DNA of 48,566 nt, taken from NCBI GenBank assembly GCA_040877935.1, contig JBBDNB010000059.1, positions 1 to 48,566 on the forward strand, given 5' to 3'. Origin of the DNA: Chitinophagales bacterium (GTDB taxonomy: Bacteria; Bacteroidota; Bacteroidia; Chitinophagales; CAIOSU01). Positions 7,984-16,291 of this stretch are shown here, piece after piece. Under the pieces are notes generated by a model, which saw nothing but the letters and a program-made list of their open reading frames with translations, was not told the origin of the DNA and made no database searches. A program made the position numbers and the translations under genes. Every line of letters begins with the position of its first letter. The first letter of the stretch is position 1.

Positions 7984-8943
7984 TTACATAGCCTCCCTTA
8001 CAATCTCACTCACAATTTTGCTTTGGCTCATGGTATAAAAATGCAGACAGGGAATTCCCGCTTTTACCAATTCCTTTGATTGATTGATACACCATTCCTT
8101 TCCAACTTGTTCTACGGCTTTATCGTCCTTGCATTTTTCAATTTCCAATTCCAATTCATCTGGAATATCCACATGGAAAATACTGGGGATTACCGTTGTT
8201 TGTCGCCTTTTGGTCAAGGGTTTGAGCCCAGGGATAATCGGTACATTGATGTCCATTTCCCTGCAAGCCTTTACAAACTCAAAAAACTTTTCATTGTCAA
8301 AAAACATCTGAGTCATAATGAAATTGGCACCCATCTCTACCTTTTTCTTCAAATGCTTCAGGTCGGTATTCATATTGGGTGCTTCAAAATGCTTTTCAGG
8401 ATATCCACCCACACCAATGCAAAAATCAGTTTCTATGGCATTGGCCAAATCTTCTTCCAAATAAATGCCCTTATTCATATTGGCAATTTGCTTCACCAAA
8501 TCAGAAGAATAGGCATGCCCCCCGGTTTCAGGTGTAAATCGCGCTTCCGATTTTGCGGCATCGCCTCGAATGGCCAGCACATTTTTTACGCCCAGAAAAT
8601 GCAAATCGATCAACGCATCCTCTGTTTCTTCCACTGAAAAACCACCACAAGTCAAATGTGGCACAGCCTGTACGCCATATTTATTCATGATGGCCGCACA
8701 AATGCCCACCGTTCCCGGTCTTTTGCGCGTAATTACTTTTTTAAAAAAACCACCGGGCATTTTTTTGTAAATATATTCCGACCTGTGATAGGTGACATTG
8801 ATAAAAGGCGGATTGAATTCCATCAATCGATCCAGTGAATTATATATAGATTCTATTCCCCTCCCCTTCATGGGCGGCAGTAACTCAAAGGAAACGGGCG
8901 TTTTATCTCCATCTTTTTTTCTCAGGTATTCAGTAATCTTCAT
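7984..8943 (-). CDS. metF: 5,10-methylenetetrahydrofolate reductase
   Basis: FAD enzyme that reduces methylene-THF to methyl-THF, the methyl donor for methionine synthase. The 319-residue TIM barrel carries FELLPP with the catalytic Glu20, NVTYHRSEY, LTCGGFS, LAIRGD for folate and flavin contacts, and FIMTQMFFD. Length is normal for the bacterial family. It is divergent from metH, so the two genes needed for methyl transfer to homocysteine share one intergenic region. No riboswitch is seen on its own side, unlike metH. Confidence 0.95.
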   Translation of the reverse strand: MKITEYLRKKDGDKTPVSFELLPPMKGRGIESIYNSLDRLMEFNPPFINVTYHRSEYIYKKMPGGFFKKVITRKRPGTVGICAAIMNKYGVQAVPHLTCGGFSVEETEDALIDLHFLGVKNVLAIRGDAAKSEARFTPETGGHAYSSDLVKQIANMNKGIYLEEDLANAIETDFCIGVGGYPEKHFEAPNMNTDLKHLKKKVEMGANFIMTQMFFDNEKFFEFVKACREMDINVPIIPGLKPLTKRRQTTVIPSIFHVDIPDELELEIEKCKDDKAVEQVGKEWCINQSKELVKAGIPCLHFYTMSQSKIVSEIVREAM

Positions 8944-9019
8944 GCTTTTATTTTAATGCGAAGAAATGCATTATAAATCAAAAATTTCTGTGAAAATAGA
9001 AAATGAACAGATTAAACTT

Positions 9020-9027
9020 TACATTTG
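9020..9027 (+). promoter_or_regulatory. Putative -7 promoter element of metH
   Basis: TACATTTG matches the Bacteroidota -7 consensus TAnnTTTG and lies about 24 bp upstream of the SAM riboswitch, the right place for a transcript that begins just before the aptamer. No clear -33 TTG is seen. Confidence 0.5.
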
Positions 9028-9050
9028 CCCCAATTGTTCTAAGAATAATT

Positions 9051-9150
9051 TTTATCAAGAAAGGTGGAGGGATATGGCCCTGTGAAACCTTGGCAACCTG
9101 AATAAATCAAGGTGCCAATTCCATCCCGCAGTATCGGGAAAGATAATAGA
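9051..9150 (+). promoter_or_regulatory. SAM-I (S-box) riboswitch
   Basis: The aptamer shows the conserved S-box landmarks in order: TTATCAAGA, GGTGGAGGGA, GGCCCTGTGAAACC, GGCAACC, GGTGCCAATTCC and GAAAGATAA. The terminal P1 stem pairs TTATC near 9052 with GATAA near 9142. It is followed 14 bp later by an intrinsic terminator, so SAM is expected to stop transcription of the methionine synthase genes. The motif order is diagnostic; the regulatory outcome is inferred from the terminator. Confidence 0.93.
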
Positions 9151-9163
9151 TAAGCATCTGTTG

Positions 9164-9199
9164 AATCTCTTCCTGAATTGCGGGCAAGAGATTTTTTTT
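9164..9199 (+). terminator. Riboswitch-controlled intrinsic terminator
   Basis: AATCTCTT (9164-9171) pairs with AAGAGATT (9186-9193), followed by a run of eight T. It lies between the SAM aptamer and the metH start, as expected for an expression platform. Confidence 0.85.
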
Positions 9200-9222
9200 A
9201 TTTTAAAAAGGAAATAAAGCAG

Positions 9223-10233
9223 ATGAACATTAAAGAAATCCTCAAAAATCGCATACTCGTACTCGATGGCGCAATGGGAACAATGATTCAGCGACACAAG
9301 CTGGAAGAGGAAGATTTTCGGGGAGAAAGATTCAAAGACCATCCTTCCTCTTTGAAAGGCAATAATGATTTGCTCTCCATTTCCCAGCCGGATATTATCA
9401 AAGGCATTCATGCTGCTTATTTTGAATCAGGAGCCGATATTGCGGAGACCAATACTTTCAGCAGTACTTCTATTGCGCAAGCAGATTATCAATTGGAAAA
9501 TTTGGCTTATGAGCTGAATTACGAATCGGCTAAAATCGCCCGGGAAGTAGCAGATGAGTTTACCGCTAAAAATCCTGACAAACCGAGATTTGTAGCTGGT
9601 TCCATTGGCCCGACCAACAGAACCGCCTCTCTTTCGCCAGATGTGAATGATCCCGGATTTAGGGCCATCACTTTTGATGAATTGGTAGAAGCATATATTG
9701 AGCAAATAAAAGGATTGGCAGAAGGCGGTGCGGATATTTTATTGGTAGAAACAGTGTTCGACACCCTAAATGCAAAAGCAGCACTTTTTGCCATTCAGCA
9801 ATATTTTGAAGACAGCGGAAAAGAGCTGCCCATTATGGTTTCGGGCACAATTACCGACCAAAGCGGCAGAACGCTATCCGGCCAAACGACTGAAGCCTTT
9901 TTGATTTCCATTTCGCATGTGCCTCTGCTGAGCGTGGGCTTGAATTGTGCACTGGGCGCAAAACAACTCCGCCCCTATTTGCAAATTCTGGACAAAAACT
10001 CAGAATTTTTCGTGAGTGCACATCCCAATGCCGGATTGCCCAATGAATTTGGCGAATACGATGAAACACCGGAATTGATGGCCAATCAAATCAAAACATT
10101 TCTGGACGAAAATTTGGTAAATATAATTGGTGGCTGTTGCGGCACCACACCGGAACACATCAAAGCCATTGCGGATTTGGCCGCCCAATACCAACCCAGA
10201 CCATTACCTGAAGAAAAAGCATTGACAGCGTGA
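9223..10233 (+). CDS. metH: Methionine synthase, homocysteine-binding module (split MetH, N-terminal part)
   Basis: Carries the zinc-dependent homocysteine S-methyltransferase barrel of cobalamin-dependent methionine synthase. The 336-residue protein has [10 protein letters not shown] at 14-23 and the zinc ligands Cys242 (GLNCALG) and Cys305-Cys306 ([11 protein letters not shown]). I use the ATG at 9223 with upstream AAAAAGGAAA; a longer frame would run back into the terminator. The remaining MetH domains are encoded by the next gene, whose GTG start overlaps this stop. MetH is thus split into two polypeptides that must act together, an arrangement found in several Bacteroidota. Confidence 0.93.
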   Translation: MNIKEILKNRILVLDGAMGTMIQRHKLEEEDFRGERFKDHPSSLKGNNDLLSISQPDIIKGIHAAYFESGADIAETNTFSSTSIAQADYQLENLAYELNYESAKIAREVADEFTAKNPDKPRFVAGSIGPTNRTASLSPDVNDPGFRAITFDELVEAYIEQIKGLAEGGADILLVETVFDTLNAKAALFAIQQYFEDSGKELPIMVSGTITDQSGRTLSGQTTEAFLISISHVPLLSVGLNCALGAKQLRPYLQILDKNSEFFVSAHPNAGLPNEFGEYDETPELMANQIKTFLDENLVNIIGGCCGTTPEHIKAIADLAAQYQPRPLPEEKALTA

Positions 10234-12908
10234 GTAAAATATTTTCCCCATTAAAATTAAGCGGATTAGAGCCATTGGTTTTAAATCCAGATTCCAATTT
10301 TGTAAATATTGGTGAGCGTACCAATGTTACCGGATCTCGCAAATTTTTGCGCTTGATAAAGGCCGGTTATTTTGATGAAGCCCTGACTGTCGCACTCGAT
10401 CAAGTGGAAGGTGGCGCGCAGATTTTGGACGTAAATATGGACGAGGGTATGATCGATGGCAAAGAGGCCATGGTCAAATTCCTAAACCTGATTGCCTCCG
10501 AACCGGATATTTCACGCATTCCCGTTATGATAGATTCTTCCAAGTGGGAAATCATAGAAGCGGGACTGAAATGTGTACAGGGAAAAGCAGTGGTCAATTC
10601 TATTTCGATGAAAGAGGGCGAAGAAAAATTCATTGAACAGGCATCGCTCATTAAAAAATTCGGGGCTGCTACGGTGGTCATGGCTTTTGATAAAAAAGGA
10701 CAGGCCGATACTTACCAGCGCAGAATTGAAATTTGCAAAAAGAGCTATGATATTCTTACGCAAAAAGTAAAATTTCCTGCCCAGGACATCATTTTTGATC
10801 CCAATATTTTTCCCATTGCTACGGGAATAGAGGAGCACAACAATTATGCTTTGGATTTTTTCAAAGCCACCAAATGGATCAAGGAAAATTTGCCAGGTGC
10901 GCATGTAAGCGGTGGCGTGAGCAATGTTTCATTCTCTTTTAGGGGAAACAATGCCGTGCGCGAAGCCATGCATTCCGCATTTTTGTACCATGCCATAAAA
11001 GCGGGAATGGATATGGGCATAGTAAATCCAACTATGTTGGAGGTGTATGACAATATTCCCAAGGATTTGCTGGAAAGAGTTGAGGATGTTTTGCTCAATA
11101 GACGGGATGATGCTACGGAACGCTTATTGGATTTTGCTGAAAGCTACAAAAGCGAAGGAAAAGTAAAAGTAAAAGATGATGCCTGGCGAAAAGAAAGCGT
11201 GGAAAAACGCCTGGAACACGCTTTGGTAAAAGGTGTTATAGAATTTATAGAAGCTGATATTGAAGAAGCCCGCCAAAAATTCGATCGCCCCATTCAGGTA
11301 ATCGAGGGGCCATTGATGGATGGGATGAATGTGGTAGGTGATTTATTTGGCTCGGGGAAAATGTTTTTGCCCCAAGTCGTAAAGAGTGCGCGCGTAATGA
11401 AAAAAGGCGTGGCCTATCTGCTGCCGTTTATTGAGGCTGAGAAATCAGAAAAGCGACAAGCTGCCGGTAGAGTATTGATGGCCACCGTAAAGGGCGATGT
11501 GCACGATATTGGAAAAAATATTGTGGGCGTAGTTTTGGGTTGCAATAATTACGAAGTGATTGACATGGGCGTGATGGTTCCGCCCGAAAAAATATTGGCA
11601 GCCGCCAAAGAACACAATGTTGACATCATTGGGCTCAGCGGATTGATCACGCCATCCTTGGATGAAATGGTGCATTTGGCCAAAGAATTGCAAAAAGCAG
11701 ATTTTGACATTCCCCTGCTGATAGGCGGAGCCACTACTTCAAAAATGCACACGGCCGTTAAAATTGAACAGAATTATCTGAACGCCCCTACCGTACATGT
11801 GCTGGATGCTTCCCGTTCCGTAACTGTTGTTGAGAGTCTATTGGCGCACAAAAAAGAGGCTTTTGTAAAAGCACTGAAAGCGGAATATGAAATGATGCGG
11901 GAACGGCACAAAAGTCAGCAGGAGACGAAAAACTATATCAGCCTTGAAAAAGCAAGAGGAAATAGAGTGGATATTGATTGGGAAGATAGCCAAATTGATG
12001 TACCTGATAATTTGCAGCAAATTGTTTTTGAGGATTTTGACTTAAAGGAAATCGCTGCCTATATCGACTGGACGCCTTTTTTCCAAACCTGGCAATTGAA
12101 AGGTCGCTATCCTAAAATATTTGAAGATGAAACCGTTGGGACTGAAGCCAAAAAACTCTTTGATGATGCACAGGATATGTTGCAAAAAATCATTGATGAA
12201 AAATGGTTGATTGCAAAGGCTACTTTTAAATTGTTTCCAGCCAATAGCGATGGCGATGATGTGATTGTTTATGCCGATGAAAACAGGGAGGAGGTTAAAA
12301 CAAAATTGCATTTCCTTCGGCAACAAAATAAAAAGGCTGCCGGAAGACCCAATTTCTGTCTATCGGATTTTATTGCACCAAAGGACTCTGGCAAAGCAGA
12401 TTATATTGGGGCTTTTGCCGTTACGGCAGGCTTGAATATTGACGCACAATTGGAAAAATACAAAGCCGATCACGATGATTACAACAGTATTTTACTAAAA
12501 GCACTGGCCGATCGATTGGCAGAAGCATTGGCAGAATTACTGCACTCAAAAGTGCGCAAGGAATACTGGGGCTATGACGGAAGCGAGCAACTCAGCAATG
12601 AAGATTTGATTCGCGAAAAATACAGGGGTATTCGTCCGGCACCGGGCTATCCCGCTTGTCCGGAGCATACCGAAAAAGGCACTTTGTGGAATTTGCTGGA
12701 TGTTGAAAATAAAGTTGGTATTCAATTGACAGAAAGCTTTGCCATGTGGCCGGCAGCATCAGTGAGTGGATGGTACTTGGCGCATCCCGAAGCCAAATAT
12801 TTTGGATTGGGAAAAATCGGAAAAGATCAGGTAGAGGACTATGCGCAGCGAAAAGGCTGGGATTTGGAAAAAGCCGAAAAGTGGTTGGCTCCTGTTTTGA
12901 ATTATTAG
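10230..12908 (+). CDS. metH: Methionine synthase, methyl-THF, cobalamin and activation modules (split MetH, C-terminal part)
   Basis: Supplies the rest of cobalamin-dependent methionine synthase in 892 residues. In order: pterin-binding barrel (about 20-290, with [11 protein letters not shown] and DVNMDEGM), cobalamin cap (about 310-400), B12-binding Rossmann domain with DVHDIG, whose His425 is the lower cobalt ligand, then [11 protein letters not shown] and LIGGATTS, and the SAM-binding activation domain ending with [13 protein letters not shown] and [13 protein letters not shown]. It starts with GTG, overlapping the previous stop in GTGA. Presence of the activation domain means reductive methylation should be possible. 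Controlled by the upstream SAM riboswitch. Confidence 0.95.
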   Translation: MSKIFSPLKLSGLEPLVLNPDSNFVNIGERTNVTGSRKFLRLIKAGYFDEALTVALDQVEGGAQILDVNMDEGMIDGKEAMVKFLNLIASEPDISRIPVMIDSSKWEIIEAGLKCVQGKAVVNSISMKEGEEKFIEQASLIKKFGAATVVMAFDKKGQADTYQRRIEICKKSYDILTQKVKFPAQDIIFDPNIFPIATGIEEHNNYALDFFKATKWIKENLPGAHVSGGVSNVSFSFRGNNAVREAMHSAFLYHAIKAGMDMGIVNPTMLEVYDNIPKDLLERVEDVLLNRRDDATERLLDFAESYKSEGKVKVKDDAWRKESVEKRLEHALVKGVIEFIEADIEEARQKFDRPIQVIEGPLMDGMNVVGDLFGSGKMFLPQVVKSARVMKKGVAYLLPFIEAEKSEKRQAAGRVLMATVKGDVHDIGKNIVGVVLGCNNYEVIDMGVMVPPEKILAAAKEHNVDIIGLSGLITPSLDEMVHLAKELQKADFDIPLLIGGATTSKMHTAVKIEQNYLNAPTVHVLDASRSVTVVESLLAHKKEAFVKALKAEYEMMRERHKSQQETKNYISLEKARGNRVDIDWEDSQIDVPDNLQQIVFEDFDLKEIAAYIDWTPFFQTWQLKGRYPKIFEDETVGTEAKKLFDDAQDMLQKIIDEKWLIAKATFKLFPANSDGDDVIVYADENREEVKTKLHFLRQQNKKAAGRPNFCLSDFIAPKDSGKADYIGAFAVTAGLNIDAQLEKYKADHDDYNSILLKALADRLAEALAELLHSKVRKEYWGYDGSEQLSNEDLIREKYRGIRPAPGYPACPEHTEKGTLWNLLDVENKVGIQLTESFAMWPAASVSGWYLAHPEAKYFGLGKIGKDQVEDYAQRKGWDLEKAEKWLAPVLNY

Positions 12909-12910
12909 AT

Positions 12911-12946
12911 TTTCAATAGTAGGGGCACACGGTCGTGCTATTGAAA
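12911..12946. repeat. Palindromic intergenic element with GCAC...GTGC core
   Basis: Perfect 9-bp arms TTTCAATAG (12911-12919) and CTATTGAAA (12938-12946) enclose a core resembling GGGGCACACGGTCGTGC. A related core sits inside a larger palindrome at 48267-48310. It begins just after the metH stop and lacks an adjacent T-run, so I class it as a repeat rather than a terminator. A second small inverted repeat, GTCAAG/CTTGAC, follows at about 12957-12974. Confidence 0.5.
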
Positions 12947-12993
12947 AAATCTCGGGTCAAGTCTGCCCTTGACGACAAGCAAACCCGCAAGGC

Positions 12994-13017
12994 ATTAAAG
13001 GGATTTTAATTTTTTTT
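12994..13017 (+). terminator. Possible weak intrinsic terminator after metH
   Basis: ATTAAA and TTTAAT form a short A+T-only stem followed by eight T. The stem is weak, so efficiency is doubtful. Confidence 0.3.
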
Positions 13018-13054
13018 AGCAGATTCTTCCCTGATATAACTGGTAAACCAGACA

Positions 13055-13288
13055 TTAAGCAATTAATTCTAATTCCCTGAATCCAATAAAGCGATTTAGA
13101 TTACTTGGTTTTTCTTCTTCCATGCACATTTCTATAACTTCTTTAATGTTTTCTATCGCTTCATCTACTGTTTTTCCGTAGGAATGGCAGGCTTTAAAAA
13201 CAGGGCAACTTACAATATACATACCATCTTCGTCAATTTCTACAAGTATAGGAAGGTGGATAGAATTTCCTTTTTTTATTGTCTTCAT
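13055..13288 (-). CDS. Orphan HicB-family antitoxin-like protein
   Basis: A 77-residue protein with the partial RNase H-like HicB fold: the strand segment HLPILVEIDEDGMYIVSCP, then the turn CHSYGKTVDEAIENIKEVIEM characteristic of the family. In complete HicAB systems this protein blocks a small HicA RNase. No HicA-like frame fits in the 146 bp downstream or the 73 bp upstream, so it is solitary here. It may regulate another locus, pair with a distant HicA, or be a remnant of a broken module. Confidence 0.75.
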   Translation of the reverse strand: MKTIKKGNSIHLPILVEIDEDGMYIVSCPVFKACHSYGKTVDEAIENIKEVIEMCMEEEKPSNLNRFIGFRELELIA

Positions 13289-13361
13289 AAATTTATAGCT
13301 GATTGCTTTTTACCAAAAATCAATATTAAGCTTTAACCCTGAATTTTGCTTAGGGTTAAAA

Positions 13362-13634
13362 CTACTTGCTAAAAGCCTTCAAAACCAATCTCAAAACCCG
13401 ATATGCTGTTTGAAACCAGGAGCCTTCTCCTTCCGACAATTTTTCCAGATTAAAATTGCGCTGTACATAAGTATCCAGCAACTGTGCTGGTTTGAGTTCG
13501 TATTTCGCCAGCTCGTAATTATCTGAAAGTTTTTCTTCCAGAAATTCGTTTTCCAATTGCAGACGCATTCGCTGCAATTTCATATCCTGGTAATTTTTTA
13601 TTTCGTGTATCGGGGGGAATGAATTTTCAGACAT
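13362..13634 (-). CDS. Hypothetical protein, last gene of the YtxH operon
   Basis: Not recognised by family. The 90-residue sequence is helical and charged, with a likely coiled-coil stretch at about 15-45 (MKLQRMRLQLENEFLEEK) and a basic amphipathic C-terminus. No signal peptide or membrane segment. It starts one base after the stop of the preceding holin-like gene and is probably translated with it, so it may be a soluble partner of that envelope protein. Confidence 0.6.
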   Translation of the reverse strand: MSENSFPPIHEIKNYQDMKLQRMRLQLENEFLEEKLSDNYELAKYELKPAQLLDTYVQRNFNLEKLSEGEGSWFQTAYRVLRLVLKAFSK

Positions 13635-13635
13635 T

Positions 13636-13995
13636 TTATTGGTTTTTTTGAAACATTAAAGCAATCATCCAGCGCAGCATAGGCAGCTCTATCAGTTTTT
13701 TTCTAAAGGCATACAAGCCCAGTAAAATCAATAGCCAAACTCCGGCCATGATGATAAAACCCAGGGGCAAACTGTTTAGCAAATCTCCTATTTGCAAGGC
13801 AGCGGCCAATGATAGAAACAACAAAACGATATACCCGAGAAAGGTGAAAAAAAACGCAATGAGCAGGAAGGTATTTATTTTTGTAACACGCTCGGCCATG
13901 TCCAGTTTATAGGCATCCATTCGATTGCGGATGTAACGTTGCAGTAGTTCCTTGCTTTCGCTGCTGATGTCAACAATGTCTTTTCTCTTGCTCAT
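13636..13995 (-). CDS. Two-TM membrane protein of the phage-holin-like (Holin-X) family
   Basis: A 119-residue inner-membrane protein with a soluble helical N-terminus (1-40) and two hydrophobic segments at about 41-66 and 77-97, followed by a basic tail. This matches the PF07332-type layout, commonly found beside YtxH proteins in Bacteroidota. Despite the family name there is no prophage here, and lysis is unlikely. It lies between a YtxH gene (3 bp upstream) and a hypothetical gene (1 bp downstream), pointing to an envelope or stress operon. Confidence 0.65.
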   Translation of the reverse strand: MSKRKDIVDISSESKELLQRYIRNRMDAYKLDMAERVTKINTFLLIAFFFTFLGYIVLLFLSLAAALQIGDLLNSLPLGFIIMAGVWLLILLGLYAFRKKLIELPMLRWMIALMFQKNQ

Positions 13996-13998
13996 GAT

Positions 13999-14286
13999 TT
14001 ATGCTTTAGCCTTGCTACTCTCTTTTTGGGATTTTTCGTCAGCTTTGGATTTGCTGTCCTTTTTACCCGAAAGCACATCGTTTTTTATCTCTTCAAAACT
14101 GTTCTTCATTTTGGTTTCTAGCTCGGCCTCCCAGTCGCTGATCTTTTCATTGAGTTGCCTGCGCTTTTCCTTTCCGGCTTTGGAATTGATGTAAAGGCCT
14201 GTTGCCACTCCTACGGCCATTCCCGCTAAAAAGCCCCATGGAATTCCATAGTTTGATGTTTGTTTTTTCTTCTCTGAATTGCTCAT
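13999..14286 (-). CDS. YtxH domain-containing protein
   Basis: A 95-residue protein with a single N-terminal membrane helix (about 17-34, WGFLAGMAVGVATGLYI), the family motif SKAGKEKRR, and a long charged C-terminal region rich in Lys, Glu and Ser. YtxH proteins are linked to general stress or envelope responses; exact action is unknown. First gene of a three-gene minus-strand operon with a holin-like protein and a small helical protein. Confidence 0.8.
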   Translation of the reverse strand: MSNSEKKKQTSNYGIPWGFLAGMAVGVATGLYINSKAGKEKRRQLNEKISDWEAELETKMKNSFEEIKNDVLSGKKDSKSKADEKSQKESSKAKA

Positions 14287-14389
14287 GTGTCTTATTTTAA
14301 ATTTATTGCGTATAAAAATTAGCTAAAAAAAATTGAATTACCTAATTTATAGTTGCTAATATGTAGATGCAAAGTTGCTTTAAAAATGA

Positions 14390-14427
14390 TCAGACCGCAT
14401 TTTGCAATTATTTAATACCGTCAGACC
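14390..14427. repeat. Tandem TCAGACC motifs
   Basis: TCAGACC occurs at 14390-14396 and 14421-14427, in contexts TCAGACCGC and CCGTCAGACC. The same words form the arms of an inverted repeat at 18600-18681. The surrounding 14287-14480 spacer holds no other recognisable feature. Confidence 0.35.
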
Positions 14428-14480
14428 ATTCTTTGTTAGTTGACTTGATTTTGGTGAATGGATGCTTATTCCTGAAAACC

Positions 14481-14529
14481 ATAAGTGGCTAAATCTCTGT
14501 TTTCAAGAAAGTTTTAGCCGGATATAGCT
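14481..14529. repeat. Left copy of the ATPase-flanking 49-bp repeat
   Basis: By hand alignment 38 of 49 positions match the copy at 16107-16155 without gaps and in the same orientation. Each copy contains a dyad; here the arms are GGCTAAA and TTTAGCC, whereas the right copy has GGCCAAA and TTTGGCC. The copy ends on the last base of the ATPase stop codon. Confidence 0.6.
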
Positions 14530-15950
14530 TAATCTATTGGCTTGAACAGTGCGTTCATTTTCAGCTCATTTTGCACCAGCTCCAAGCTGTAGGGGTTTTG
14601 TTTCAATCCATAAGTGGTAATCATGGTAAGGAATAAATTCTTACGGGTATTGCTGTTTTCCCTAAATAAATTCACCTTGTTTCTGAGCTCATTGGCATAT
14701 TTCTTATCGATAGTGAATTCTGCGCTGTAGAATTTCATTTCACAAATATTGATTACATTATCCGCCCTGTCTATAAGCAAATCTATTTGTGCGCCTTCAT
14801 CTTCGTTTTTGTCAGACCAACTGTGGTTTTCAGAATCAACGGCTGCTATTCCAAGCGCCTTTTTTATTTCTTCTATGTGTTTTAGGCAAACGGTTTCAAA
14901 GCTAAATCCCAACCACGATTTATAGGCTTGTCCATTGGATTTCGCCAACCATGTTCCCTTGCCTTTGGCCCTTGATTGCTCAATAAATTTGAGATAAAAC
15001 AAAGAATACTCATCGTTTAATCTGTACAGGGCATCTTTTTTTAAATTCCCAAATGAATGATATACTTCTATAAAACCAGACTCCTCCAATTCTTCAAGTG
15101 TTTGAGTCAATCTTCCGCCTGTCACTAAGCCTGTTTTCTTCAATATCTGTTTTCTGCTAATTCCTTTCCTTGAATTGGCTAAGGCCCGAATGACTGCGCT
15201 GTGTCTTTCATGATTTTCAAATAATGAAGCAAAAACATCCTTAAACTCATTCCTCAACGGAGCGTCCTTGTGAAAAAACATGCGGTCAATTGCCTGAGGA
15301 ACACTTTCGCCTTTTTCAAGTTTATCGAGATAAAATGGAACACCCCCAATTGTCATATAAATTTTAAGGATATCGTAATCAGAATAATGAATTTTCTTGC
15401 TTTTCAGAAATAATTTGGTTTCATACAAATTGAATGGCAGCAGCCTTATTTTTTCTGTAATCCGGTTGTGCAGACCGCCTTTATTCCTAACAATTTTCTT
15501 TACCATATAGGAGGCAGCCGAACCGCAAATCACAACGATTAGGTCATTTTTTTTGACTGCATAGCTGTTCCAAAAATGCTCAAATGCCATCAAAAACTTC
15601 GACTTTCTCGTTGCCAACCAAGGAAATTCATCTATAAAAATAACTTTCTTCTTTTTTGAACTAAGGCCATCCATGTATTCTGACAATTGACCAAAGGCCT
15701 GAAGCCAGCTTTTGGGTTTTTCAATACTATCTAGTTTATTGGAAAGCGAAAAATGGAAATTTTCCAACTGATCGGCCATTAGACCATTGTGCAAACCAGT
15801 AAGCTCAAACTGTATATGCGATTGATAGACTTCCCTGATCAAAAAAGTTTTCCCAACTCTTCTTCTGCCGAAAATAGCGATCAATTCCGCTTTATCAGAT
15901 TTCAAAGCTTTTTCAAGCCTTTTGACTTCTTTTTCCCTACCTGCAAGCAT
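14529..15950 (-). CDS. AAA ATPase with C-terminal DUF234/PD-(D/E)XK-like region
   Basis: A 473-residue ATPase_2-type protein, often seen in archaea and in multiple copies in Bacteroidota; its cellular role is unknown. Domains in order: P-loop ATPase with Walker A GRRRVGKT (28-35), Walker B VIFIDE (103-108) and a sensor-like ICGSA (141-145); a winged-helix region (about 250-310, with GISRKQILKKTGLVTGGRL); and a C-terminal region whose GAQIDLLIDR...CEMKF (Asp390, Glu404, Lys406) looks like a PD-(D/E)XK nuclease core. It is solitary, flanked by related 49-bp repeats, and its promoter region carries a perfect 15-bp inverted repeat. The winged helix could bind those dyads (inference). Confidence 0.85.
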   Translation of the reverse strand: MLAGREKEVKRLEKALKSDKAELIAIFGRRRVGKTFLIREVYQSHIQFELTGLHNGLMADQLENFHFSLSNKLDSIEKPKSWLQAFGQLSEYMDGLSSKKKKVIFIDEFPWLATRKSKFLMAFEHFWNSYAVKKNDLIVVICGSAASYMVKKIVRNKGGLHNRITEKIRLLPFNLYETKLFLKSKKIHYSDYDILKIYMTIGGVPFYLDKLEKGESVPQAIDRMFFHKDAPLRNEFKDVFASLFENHERHSAVIRALANSRKGISRKQILKKTGLVTGGRLTQTLEELEESGFIEVYHSFGNLKKDALYRLNDEYSLFYLKFIEQSRAKGKGTWLAKSNGQAYKSWLGFSFETVCLKHIEEIKKALGIAAVDSENHSWSDKNEDEGAQIDLLIDRADNVINICEMKFYSAEFTIDKKYANELRNKVNLFRENSNTRKNLFLTMITTYGLKQNPYSLELVQNELKMNALFKPID

Positions 15951-15974
15951 TTTTCAAAACTTATTTAAAGCATT

Positions 15975-16021
15975 TATAAGTGGCCAAATGTACAAAAATA
16001 AATTAGATTTGGCCACTTATA
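15975..16021. promoter_or_regulatory. Perfect 15-bp dyad over the ATPase promoter
   Basis: TATAAGTGGCCAAAT (15975-15989) and its exact reverse complement (16007-16021) are separated by 17 bp and lie 25 bp upstream of the ATPase start. On the minus strand TACATTTG, a TAnnTTTG -7 match, overlaps the proximal arm at 15985-15992, so a protein bound here would block transcription. Confidence 0.65.
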
Positions 16022-16106
16022 GAGTTGATATGTTTTGGAAAATCGATTGAATAGACCATTGAAATCACTAGAAAATATCTGAAAAATTTAAAGCAGAGCA
16101 TCTTTT

Positions 16107-16155
16107 ATAAGTGGCCAAATCTATGGTAAAATATCAGTTTTGGCCGGATATAGCT
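16107..16155. repeat. Right copy of the ATPase-flanking 49-bp repeat
   Basis: Directly repeated relative to 14481-14529. Its dyad arms, GGCCAAA and TTTGGCC, repeat the core of the promoter dyad at 15975-16021, and it ends in GCCGGATATAGCT like the left copy. The 341-bp spacer 15951-16291 otherwise holds only the promoter dyad and the upstream region of the next gene. Confidence 0.6.
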
Positions 16156-16291
16156 CTGTTTTGACATCAAAAGCAAACTTCTGGTTGGAGGATTATAACC
16201 GTCCTATGTTCAAATAGCAAACGCATAAGAAATGCGCACTTAAAATAATTAATTATTTGTTGCTTTATAATAAATTCCTTATAATCATAAA

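Noticed and set aside
13636-13995. A phage holin and hence a prophage
   Set aside because: Only the two-TM layout resembles holins; there are no capsid, lysin or integrase genes nearby, and it sits in a YtxH operon.
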